Assembly: GCA_018057925.1 (NCBI GenBank)
Contig: JAGPCT010000030.1
Coordinates: 1-42,946 of the forward strand
Origin: Saprospiraceae bacterium
GTDB lineage: Bacteria; Bacteroidota; Bacteroidia; Chitinophagales; Saprospiraceae
DNA length: 42,946 bases
Reading direction: 5' to 3'
In this document: positions 26,313-34,632 of the stretch, piece by piece
Position numbering within the stretch: the first letter of the stretch is position 1
Layout of the letters: the number at the start of each line of letters is the position of its first letter
The notes under the pieces: model-generated
Database searches by the model: none
Told to the model about the DNA's origin: nothing
The model's input: only the letters and a program-made list of their open reading frames with translations
Translations under genes and position numbers: made by a program

Positions 26313-26430
26313 TTTTCATTCTCAATTTCTCCATTCTCCATTAAAACAGTATAAAACTTGGGAGATAAAACTTGAGATTCCCAATTGTTACAGATACTGA
26401 CTTATATTTACAGTTCAAAATTTACTGCAT

Positions 26431-27690
26431 TTGTTTGTTCATAATATCAACCAATGGCTTGCCTCCTTTGACTATCATCTCCGGTTAGATAGCAATGGCT
26501 ATGATCAGGATACTTACCATAAGCACGAATCATTAATTGGTTGTGGTGTTATAGATTTTTTTCAAATAAAGAGCATACATAATACTTTTCACACTGATCT
26601 CAAAAACTTTTTAGAAAGAAATAAAGGCCGGTACATAATGGGGCATATCAGCTTTGAAGCCAAGGATATATTCGAACATTCTTCGACCACTCTTCCAACA
26701 TACATCGACACGCCACTCATCACTTTTTTTGTTCCCAAACATGTTATAAGTGTGCAGGATGAGAAGATCAATATCCTTTCATCTATCCTTTCTGATGACG
26801 AAGTCCTGAATGAAATAGCAAATTCCAAAGCATTTCCAAAACATCCATATATAGAAGGGCATGGCGGCTTTGCCATAACAAAGGATACCTATATCCGGGA
26901 TGTAAAACAGTTAATTCAGCATATTCAACGAGGTGATATATACGAAATCAACTATTGTCAACCTTACCACATTCAAGGAATCAACTTGGACCCATATCTT
27001 TTTTATGACAAAATGAGAAATGTGTCAAAGCCTCCATTTGGTGCCCTTTACCGTATCGGCCAACAGTTTCTCTGTTGTGCCAGCCCTGAACGGTTTGTTG
27101 CTCGACGTAATACAAAGCTGATTACTCAACCCATCAAAGGAACCAATAGAAGATTAGCCGATGCAGGAGCCAACAAACAACAGCAACATCTATTGCGGGA
27201 TAGTCAGAAGGAACGTTCCGAAAACGTGATGATTGTTGACCTCATGCGCAATGACCTCGCCAAGATATGTCTTCCCGGCTCCGTACTTGTTGATGAATTA
27301 TTTGGCGTATATGCCTTCCGTCATGTAAACCAAATGATTTCGACCATTTCAGGCAAAACAGAAAAACCCATCAATATAGTAACAGCTATGGATGCACTGT
27401 TTCCGATGGGTTCCATGACGGGGGCGCCCAAGGTTAGTGCATTACAACTTATTGACCGGTATGAATCCTTTACACGTGGCTTATACTCGGGAACTGTGGG
27501 TTATATCGACCCTTCCGGAGATTGGGACTTTAACGTGGTTATCCGTTCACTTGTTTATGATATGACAACACAAAGAGCATCCATCTCAGCCGGAGGAGCT
27601 ATTACGGCTTTGTCTGATCCGGTAGGTGAATATGAAGAAAGTATCCTTAAAATGGAAAGTATTCTCACCTTACTTCAGGAAATGAGTTAA
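26431..27690 (+). CDS. pabB: aminodeoxychorismate synthase component I
   Basis: A 419-residue chorismate-binding enzyme that, with a PabA-type glutaminase, makes 4-amino-4-deoxychorismate for folate. The motif PIKGT (residues 234-238, catalytic K236) marks it as PabB rather than TrpE (PIAGT). Other conserved pieces: GDIYEINYCQPY, SENVMIVDLMRNDL, FPMGSMTGAPKVSALQLID, GLYSGTVGYIDP and SAGGAITALSDP. There is no ATG near the 5' end: the frame is closed by a TGA at 26398, and the N-terminal match to the family suggests the TTG at 26431 (or an earlier non-ATG codon) is used. pabA and pabC are not adjacent. Confidence 0.88.
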   Translation: MFVHNINQWLASFDYHLRLDSNGYDQDTYHKHESLIGCGVIDFFQIKSIHNTFHTDLKNFLERNKGRYIMGHISFEAKDIFEHSSTTLPTYIDTPLITFFVPKHVISVQDEKINILSSILSDDEVLNEIANSKAFPKHPYIEGHGGFAITKDTYIRDVKQLIQHIQRGDIYEINYCQPYHIQGINLDPYLFYDKMRNVSKPPFGALYRIGQQFLCCASPERFVARRNTKLITQPIKGTNRRLADAGANKQQQHLLRDSQKERSENVMIVDLMRNDLAKICLPGSVLVDELFGVYAFRHVNQMISTISGKTEKPINIVTAMDALFPMGSMTGAPKVSALQLIDRYESFTRGLYSGTVGYIDPSGDWDFNVVIRSLVYDMTTQRASISAGGAITALSDPVGEYEESILKMESILTLLQEMS

Positions 27691-27780
27691 ACAAGATGTA
27701 GTCCCCATTGATTATTATCTTTTCTACTTAGCAATAGATGAAAATCACGATTTGTATTTCACTTTCAAATAACAAGCGTG

Positions 27781-27788
27781 TATTTTTG
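27781..27788 (+). promoter_or_regulatory. -7 promoter box for the Bcr/CflA transporter gene
   Basis: TATTTTTG matches TAnnTTTG, about 20 bases before the start, giving a very short leader with AAGAAGG as a possible ribosome-binding site. Confidence 0.45.
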
Positions 27789-27808
27789 CGCTCTTTATTA
27801 TCAAGAAG

Positions 27809-28990
27809 GTGATGGTGCGACCTAAATTTCATTTTTCGATATATTTAGCAATCTTGAGTATTGCCGGATTTCTTGCAACGGATATGTATTTGCCTGCATT
27901 TGATATCATGCATATCGATATGGCGACAACAAGAGCCAATGTAGGCGCAAGTCTAAGTATTTTTTTAGGTGGCTTTGCTATAGGGCAGATATTATGGGGC
28001 AGTATAGCCGACCGCTATGGCAAGCCGGAAGCACTGATGATGGGGCTTTCTATATTTACGATTGCCTCTTTCATGCTTTTTTATATCCAAGACATTCAAT
28101 ACTTTTTGGCATGGAGATTAGCACAAGCATTGGGTATTTGCTCGGCTGCTGTATGTTGGCAAGCATTGGTTATCGACCGCTATCCGGAAGGGGAGACCAA
28201 TAAGATATTTGCGTCCATCATGCCACTCGTAGCATTGTCTCCGGCACTCGCCCCTTTGTTTGGCGTCGCCATTCTGAAATATTGGGGTTGGAGATATATA
28301 TTTGTAGTTTTGGCAGCTATTGGCATCGCTTTAATAGTATATACTTTTCCACTTTTAGGACAAAACAAAAAGGAAAGTAATTCCAAATCGGAAATATCTT
28401 ACTTAACTTTTTTTAAATCACGGTTATTCATCGGAAACGTGATGATATATGGGTTTTGTTCGGCAGGATTTTTCGCTTGGCTTACAGGGGCGCCATTTTT
28501 TCTAAAAAATCTCGGATACAATGAAAGTGATATCGGACTGAGTTTTGTCCCTCAGACGATAGCATTTATAGTGGGCGGATACGGTTATCGACTCATAGCC
28601 GGCAAGGTCGATGGCCTAAAGCTTATTCCAATTCTATTGTTGATATACGCTGTCAGTATGTTGACAATATTGTATATGGGTTTGTTTACAACACCAACAC
28701 TCTCCATGCTACTCATTCCCTTCAGCACCATGGCATTTTCCAATGGAGCCTGTTATCCCATTGTCGTTGCTGATGCCTTACAACCCTTTGCCCACCAATC
28801 CGGCAAAGCCTCCTCTCTTCAAAATACGCTTCAATTGGGAATTAGCTTTTTGGCTAGCATATTGGTTGCCTTTTTCTCACACCACGCACTCATTGCCACA
28901 TGTATCGTCATGGCTTCGACCGTAGTCTTTGCTGTATGGGGCTATTATCTAACGATATCATATCGGAGAATATCCTCTGCATCGGTCTAA
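27809..28990 (+). CDS. Bcr/CflA-family multidrug efflux transporter (MFS)
   Basis: A 393-residue inner-membrane drug/proton antiporter of the major facilitator superfamily with twelve predicted helices. The Bcr/CflA features are visible: the first helix followed by ATDMYLPAFDIM, then GASLSIFLGGFAIGQILWG and the loop 2-3 signature SIADRYGKPEAL; ALGICSAAVCWQALVIDRYP in helices 4-5. Substrates of relatives include bicyclomycin, chloramphenicol and sulfonamides; none can be assigned here. Start is GTG (27809) or the ATG at the next codon. It follows pabB by 118 bases but has its own promoter box. Confidence 0.9.
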   Translation: MMVRPKFHFSIYLAILSIAGFLATDMYLPAFDIMHIDMATTRANVGASLSIFLGGFAIGQILWGSIADRYGKPEALMMGLSIFTIASFMLFYIQDIQYFLAWRLAQALGICSAAVCWQALVIDRYPEGETNKIFASIMPLVALSPALAPLFGVAILKYWGWRYIFVVLAAIGIALIVYTFPLLGQNKKESNSKSEISYLTFFKSRLFIGNVMIYGFCSAGFFAWLTGAPFFLKNLGYNESDIGLSFVPQTIAFIVGGYGYRLIAGKVDGLKLIPILLLIYAVSMLTILYMGLFTTPTLSMLLIPFSTMAFSNGACYPIVVADALQPFAHQSGKASSLQNTLQLGISFLASILVAFFSHHALIATCIVMASTVVFAVWGYYLTISYRRISSASV

Positions 28991-29076
28991 GATTGAGTAT
29001 TTGTAATGAGTATGTAAAATTTTGTATAACTATCGTTTTTAGGTTTTAAACATTTAGTTATTCAAATACTTATAAA

Positions 29077-29108
29077 TTTGCATGTATTAAAGCGAAATAC
29101 TATCTTTG
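29077..29108 (+). promoter_or_regulatory. Bacteroidota-type promoter for the PorU2-like gene
   Basis: TTTG (29077-29080), a 20-base spacer and TATCTTTG (29101-29108), a full consensus pair, about 48 bases before the ATG. Confidence 0.65.
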
Positions 29109-29156
29109 CATATTGTTGTGTAAAACAACTACATTACAATTTACAAATATTTATAT

Positions 29157-32100
29157 ATGAATCAAAAATTCAGCTTCATATTTGTTTTCTTATGGCTTAC
29201 TTTGACCTCTTACGGCCAAATGACCGATAATGGCATTACCAAATACGGCAATGAATGGCAGGTTGAAGGGCAAGATTATTATAAAATCCGAATTGGCGCC
29301 GATGGATTCTTTAAAGTTGACTTCCAGACGCTTCAAAGTAGTGGGTTTCAAGGAAACATCCAAGGCAATGAACTACAATTGTTTAAAAATGGAGTTGAAG
29401 TGCCCATATTCGTTACCAACAATAATATCTGGGGCTCCGGTGATTACCTTACTTTCCATGGATATTACAACAAATCCGAAATAGATCGATATTCCTTTCA
29501 AAATGGAACTGATGACATAGTCAATCCAAAGGCAAGCCTTTATTCCGATTCATCAACTTACTTTTTAACCATGTCGCCCGGCAAAAATGGTCTTAGGGTA
29601 AACACTCTCACCAATGACCTCACCAATGTGCCCAGCCCTGAACCTTATATCATCCGTATTTCCGAATTGGACTTTAAAGAAATCCTCAATACCAAAACTG
29701 AATATTCCGGCTTGCATCCATATATACTTTCCGGATTTTATGCGGGCAAAGGCATGGTTTCGTCGGCTGACAATCAAACATATAACCTGCCATGTCCGGG
29801 CCTGCTGGCTGACAGTAAACTGCCTATATTCAGGTATCGTGGCGTGACGAATGCCGGAAATGTGGGCTTAGGGCTTGGACATGACCTTAAGTTTAGTCTA
29901 AAAGGTCAGGATATGTTCAATGCATCATCCTCATCTCCCCGTGTCATCTATGTCAACTTCTCATACTCAGATATCAATCGTGTCATCTCTGCTGACAACA
30001 ACCAATATTCATTAACAAGCGGTCATTCCCTAGACAAGATTAAAACAGGATATGTTGCCATAGAATACCCGGCAAGTACAGATATTGACGCTGAAAAAAC
30101 ATTGCGGTTTTACCTTGAAGGTCGTGCCGGAGACAGATATTTAGCTCTTACTTATAGTGGCAATGCTCCACAATCGCCCTATTTGACGGATTCTACCGGT
30201 ATCTGGCGTATTCCGGGCGTTGTCGAAGGCAATACTATCCGCTTTAAAATACGTGAAACCTTGCAAACGACACAATTGATATATCGCCCTTCCGATCTGG
30301 CAGTGTCTATTCAGGCTATGCATAAAGTAAAGATTAAGACTTTTGACAATTTTGCGCACGATTACATCATTCTTTCACATAGTCTTTTGCTTAATAGTGA
30401 CAATGGAATTTCGGCGGTAGAGCAATATGCCGCCTATAGAAGGTCAGCCAGTGGGGGCAATTATGACGTCGCTGTCGTCGATATCAATGATCTATATAAC
30501 TCATTTGGGTATGGGTTGGATTATAATCCGATGGCGGTGAAAAACTTTGCCAATTACTTAGGGTTGACCGGTAAATCGCGCTTCCTTTTTATCATCGGGA
30601 GAGGTAGGGATTATAAGGAAATCAGAACTCCTGAACAGCTCGCCACGGCAATAAGTAGAGGATATGGCGTACCATCTTTTGGCGACTACGGCTCAGACAA
30701 CCTTTTGGTGTCAAAGTCTTTTCATGCACTTGAAATGAATGTCGCTGTAGGCCGACTTCCGGCAGTTACTCAAGAAGAAGTGCTGGTCTATCTGAACAAA
30801 ATTAAGCTCAGCGACGCAGCATACAATGCAATAGGGGACAATCCTTCCAGACAATGGCTTAAGACTATTGTTCAGGTCAATGGCGGAAACATCGGAAAAC
30901 CGGATCAATTCGCCATAGCCAATGCCCAAAAAGAAACTGAAAACATCATAAAAGCATCCAAAATAGCCGGTATTGTTGAAACATTTATCAAAGGTAGCAA
31001 TGAAACCATAGGCAAAGCCTCAGATGACTTTTTCAAATTAGTCAATCAGGGAGTATCTGTTGTGGATTATTTTGGCCATGGAGCACTCAGTTCTCTTGAA
31101 TATCCTATTGACCTTCCATCAAAATACGACAATAATCCAAGGCTACCCATCTTGATTATCAAGGGATGCAAGACCGGTAATTGTCAAAGAGATGGCGCAT
31201 CCTACCCAGCAAAGTTATTGTATGACGAAAGCTATAAAAACGCTGGATTCCGTGCCGTTGTCGGCAGTATCGCCGATAGCGACCTTCACGGCTTAAGCTC
31301 ATTGGCAACACAATTCTATACCCTTTGGGGCAGCTCCCTTTACGGTAAAACATTTGGAGAGCTATTTCAGGCAACATTCAATTCGCCCAACCTCAAAACC
31401 TCTCAGGAAGGCATCCAACAGCTGTATATCGGAGATCCCGCACTTTATACACCTGCATTTCCCGGACCTGATTTCATTGTAAAATCAGAAGATGTTGAAA
31501 CAATCCCTAAATTGATATCCTCTTTAGACCATAAATTTACCGTTCGATTTAATATTAAAAACTTAGGCACATCAACTCCTGACACCCTATTCTACCGTAT
31601 CATCTATGAAAATGGAAATAAAAAAGTCGTTTCCTCACAGTCCTCATACATCATTAACCCTAAGAGTGAAAATGAAGTGTATGCGGAATTCGATTTAGAC
31701 AAATCCTCTACTTCAGGCGAAAACTCTATTTATATTACACTTGATCCGGACAATAAAATATCTGAATCACCCGCACCAGCGGCAGAGCTCAACAATGAAT
31801 ATACCAATAGTTCAGGCAGCAAAGGATTCAAATTTTTTATTCAATCCTCTTTGCTACAGCAGGTCTATCCATATCGTTATGCTATTTTTGATACCAATGC
31901 TATTACTCTTTCGGGTTACAGCCAGTCCCTGAAAGCTAAAGAACAAACAATCCATTGGGCCATAGATACTACAGCCTCCTTCAATTCTCCCCTGTTGCGC
32001 ACTCATACAGACTTATATCCTATCGGTCATATTGAGTGGACACCGGGTTTGACACTTCATGACAATATCGTGTACTATTGGAGAATATCACGAGACAGTA

Positions 32101-34241
32101 TATCTCCTGAAGAACCCGCCTTGGAGTCTATTTCCAGCTTTACCTATTTACCGGGAAAAAAAGGCTTTTCCCAGTCACATAATGATCAATACCGAGAAGA
32201 CAATGTCCAAAATGCCGTCATTCAAGGCGGAGGGAACAATATCCAGTTTGGAACCCGTACTATGATCTTCTCCTATACCAATGGAATTATATCAGAGCAC
32301 CCGGATGACGTAGGTCTTATACGAGAAGGAGTCACCTTGAGGAGCGGCAAAATAAAAAATGAATTCGCATCATATCCCAATGGAATTTTGGCTTTATTTT
32401 GGTATCGACAGGATTCAATGTTGGTAGCTATTCCACCCAATACAACTCCATACGGCTCTCTATCCGCCGCTACAACACGCAGTTATTTGGCTTTTGACCC
32501 TTTAAATGTGGCGAGTAGGAAAGCTCTTATCAACTTCATAGAGAATGTAGCAGCCGATGGGGATATCCTCACGATTGCAACTTTTCAAAACGCCAAAGAT
32601 AGCGATTTGGGCGTGACACAATGGCAAGCTGATTCGATAGATACCGGTGGAAAAAACATCTTCAATGTATTCGAAAAATATGGTGCACACAAGGTCAGGT
32701 CGCTTTTGGTCGGAGAACAAAGGCCCTATACCATAGCTTTTACTAAGAAGAATGGAGTTATCAATGAAGAAGTGGCCTTAGATGATGAAGTCATTGTTAA
32801 CTCAGTAACCACTTTATGCCACAGCGATTATAATTATATTGAGCAAACCTTTGGTCCTGCACATCGATGGGATTTTTTCGAATTGCTGCCCAGGGACTCT
32901 GTTGGAAGAAAAGATACGCTAATCGTTGAATTGACGGCTATCCACAAAGACAACCCAAATGAAAATTATATTTTTAAATCCATCACAACACTCAATCCAG
33001 GCTTATTGTCTATCGGATTGTCCGCATTGGATGCTTCCTCATTTCCATATATCAAAGTAAAGATTAAATCAAGCGAGCTATTTTCGTATGTCGGAAAAAT
33101 GGATGGATTTGACTATTTCAGGTTAACAGGGATGGAGTTACCGGAAGCAACGCTGCTACACAACACAGCCAATAGCATCAGAGATACAATCAATCAGGGA
33201 GAGCCTATTGCATTTTCAATAGAATCAAAAAATATCGGATCACTCGACATGGATAGCCTATTGGTCAACTTTTCAATCCGCAACCAAGCGACAGGTGGGG
33301 AAGTTGAATCCAAGCGGTATGGCCCACTTAAAATATCTTCCTTAGATACATTCTCAATCGATTTTAATACCAAATCATTACAGGGCGATTATTTGTTTCT
33401 ATGCGAAATGAATCCCAATGAAGATCAGCCGGAAGCATATCATGGCAACAACAGTTATCTTAAAAGAATATTTATCCAGGGTGACGTAGAAAATCCGTTG
33501 GTTGATGTGACATTTGACGGACAAAGAATCATCAACGGTGATATCGTATCTTCTAAACCATTGATAAAAATAAGTATTCGGGACGAAAACAAGCTTTTCC
33601 CGCTGGACGACCCATCCCTTTTCAATTTGTATTTGGTCAATAGCTTTGGAAATGATACGTTGATACCTGCACTTTCAGCCGATTTAAAATTCACACCGGC
33701 CGACCCCACACAACTATCTAAGAAGAATGAAGCTATTATCGAATATACACCCAATTTTCTGACATATCCTCCGGGATATAATGAAGATGGTCAATATAGT
33801 ATCCGTATAACTGCAAAGGACAAAGCAGGCAACCAGTCCGGCAAGTATGATTACGAGAAGAGTTTTCGTATCATAAATAAAAAATCTATTTCTGATGTAT
33901 TCAACTATCCTAATCCATTCAGTAATGCAACACGCTTTGTATTCACTCTGACCGACTACGAGCAGCCGACATATTACAGTATTCAAATAATGACCGTAAG
34001 TGGTAAGATGGTGCGTGAAATAACCCAAGACCAATTGGGCCCTTTAAAAATAGGGAAACATCTGACTGACTATGTATGGGACGGAACAGATGAATTTGGA
34101 GATAAACTCGCCAATGGCGTGTATTTGTATAGATTTATTGTAAAAGACCAGAATCAGAAGGATTACGAACATTTCACAGAAACCAATACTACCAAACAGT
34201 ATTTCGATGGAGAATGGGGTAAATTGGTAATTATTAGGTAA
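29157..34241 (+). CDS. porU2: C25-family (gingipain-like) T9SS sortase-like peptidase, PorU2 type
   Basis: A 1694-residue exported protein. Signal peptide residues 1-20 (ending SYGQ); an N-terminal PorU-like region with KIRIGADGFFKVDF; then a peptidase C25 domain from about residue 395 to 770. The likely catalytic pair is H641 in DYFGHGALS and C671 in IIKGCKTGN. C-terminal Ig/CARDB-like domains follow (KFTVRFNIKNLGTSTPDT; ISVRDEN-like), and the end has FNYPNPFSNATRFVF and DYVWDGTDEFGDKLANGVYLYRFIVKD, a FlgD-like/T9SS-associated domain. PorU is the sortase that removes C-terminal domains and attaches T9SS cargo; PorU2-type proteins are a longer relative thought to act on a subset of cargo. It is convergent with a type B T9SS adhesin, which could be its client; that is inference. 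Confidence 0.82.
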   Translation: MNQKFSFIFVFLWLTLTSYGQMTDNGITKYGNEWQVEGQDYYKIRIGADGFFKVDFQTLQSSGFQGNIQGNELQLFKNGVEVPIFVTNNNIWGSGDYLTFHGYYNKSEIDRYSFQNGTDDIVNPKASLYSDSSTYFLTMSPGKNGLRVNTLTNDLTNVPSPEPYIIRISELDFKEILNTKTEYSGLHPYILSGFYAGKGMVSSADNQTYNLPCPGLLADSKLPIFRYRGVTNAGNVGLGLGHDLKFSLKGQDMFNASSSSPRVIYVNFSYSDINRVISADNNQYSLTSGHSLDKIKTGYVAIEYPASTDIDAEKTLRFYLEGRAGDRYLALTYSGNAPQSPYLTDSTGIWRIPGVVEGNTIRFKIRETLQTTQLIYRPSDLAVSIQAMHKVKIKTFDNFAHDYIILSHSLLLNSDNGISAVEQYAAYRRSASGGNYDVAVVDINDLYNSFGYGLDYNPMAVKNFANYLGLTGKSRFLFIIGRGRDYKEIRTPEQLATAISRGYGVPSFGDYGSDNLLVSKSFHALEMNVAVGRLPAVTQEEVLVYLNKIKLSDAAYNAIGDNPSRQWLKTIVQVNGGNIGKPDQFAIANAQKETENIIKASKIAGIVETFIKGSNETIGKASDDFFKLVNQGVSVVDYFGHGALSSLEYPIDLPSKYDNNPRLPILIIKGCKTGNCQRDGASYPAKLLYDESYKNAGFRAVVGSIADSDLHGLSSLATQFYTLWGSSLYGKTFGELFQATFNSPNLKTSQEGIQQLYIGDPALYTPAFPGPDFIVKSEDVETIPKLISSLDHKFTVRFNIKNLGTSTPDTLFYRIIYENGNKKVVSSQSSYIINPKSENEVYAEFDLDKSSTSGENSIYITLDPDNKISESPAPAAELNNEYTNSSGSKGFKFFIQSSLLQQVYPYRYAIFDTNAITLSGYSQSLKAKEQTIHWAIDTTASFNSPLLRTHTDLYPIGHIEWTPGLTLHDNIVYYWRISRDSISPEEPALESISSFTYLPGKKGFSQSHNDQYREDNVQNAVIQGGGNNIQFGTRTMIFSYTNGIISEHPDDVGLIREGVTLRSGKIKNEFASYPNGILALFWYRQDSMLVAIPPNTTPYGSLSAATTRSYLAFDPLNVASRKALINFIENVAADGDILTIATFQNAKDSDLGVTQWQADSIDTGGKNIFNVFEKYGAHKVRSLLVGEQRPYTIAFTKKNGVINEEVALDDEVIVNSVTTLCHSDYNYIEQTFGPAHRWDFFELLPRDSVGRKDTLIVELTAIHKDNPNENYIFKSITTLNPGLLSIGLSALDASSFPYIKVKIKSSELFSYVGKMDGFDYFRLTGMELPEATLLHNTANSIRDTINQGEPIAFSIESKNIGSLDMDSLLVNFSIRNQATGGEVESKRYGPLKISSLDTFSIDFNTKSLQGDYLFLCEMNPNEDQPEAYHGNNSYLKRIFIQGDVENPLVDVTFDGQRIINGDIVSSKPLIKISIRDENKLFPLDDPSLFNLYLVNSFGNDTLIPALSADLKFTPADPTQLSKKNEAIIEYTPNFLTYPPGYNEDGQYSIRITAKDKAGNQSGKYDYEKSFRIINKKSISDVFNYPNPFSNATRFVFTLTDYEQPTYYSIQIMTVSGKMVREITQDQLGPLKIGKHLTDYVWDGTDEFGDKLANGVYLYRFIVKDQNQKDYEHFTETNTTKQYFDGEWGKLVIIR

Positions 34242-34334
34242 GCTTTTTCATAGTAAAGAATGCCTGTCATAGTATTTCTAATAACAATAATTCGGATCGT
34301 AACAACACCATGCCGCCATTAATTGAAAACTTGT

Positions 34335-34390
34335 CAAAAAAGATATACAGGCTTATGTTCATGTGTGTATGTGAATTTAGCCTGTATATC
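34335..34390 (-). terminator. terminator for the giant adhesin gene
   Basis: GATATACAGGCT (34342-34353) and AGCCTGTATATC (34379-34390) are perfect 12-base complements; on the minus strand the stem is followed directly by TTTTTT. It lies about 245 bases past the adhesin stop codon and beyond a repeat element, so that element is inside the adhesin's 3' untranslated region. Confidence 0.7.
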
Positions 34391-34406
34391 AGAAAGGTGT
34401 TTTTAT

Positions 34407-34552
34407 CCCAAATTCCGCATTTGTCTAATGCGGAATCGATGCTTGACTTGTAATCAATGGTTTACAGAAACCATCGAACCATTCGTACATCGGGGTTACC
34501 CTCATAATCAGCACTATACGCTTTTTACAAAACCTTTACTGCTTACTTCGGG
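34407..34552 (-). mobile_element. MITE-like element, full 146-bp copy in inverted direction
   Basis: Same length and module order as the copy at 23667-23812, read on the minus strand: CCCGAAGTAAGCAGTAAAGG at one end and ATGCGGAATTTGGG at the other. By eye roughly four fifths of positions agree. Flanks are TTTAT (34402-34406) and TTTAA (34553-34557), matching in four of five bases. The TTCCGCATT/AATGCGGAA stem and CAATGGTTT/AAACCATTG stem are both intact. Confidence 0.75.
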
Positions 34553-34632
34553 TTTAAAAAGGGTGGTCTTATTGCTTTGCTTTGTATCAAATTTCCAACC
34601 TATATGAAATCGTTCGTTACGAATTCTTTGAA

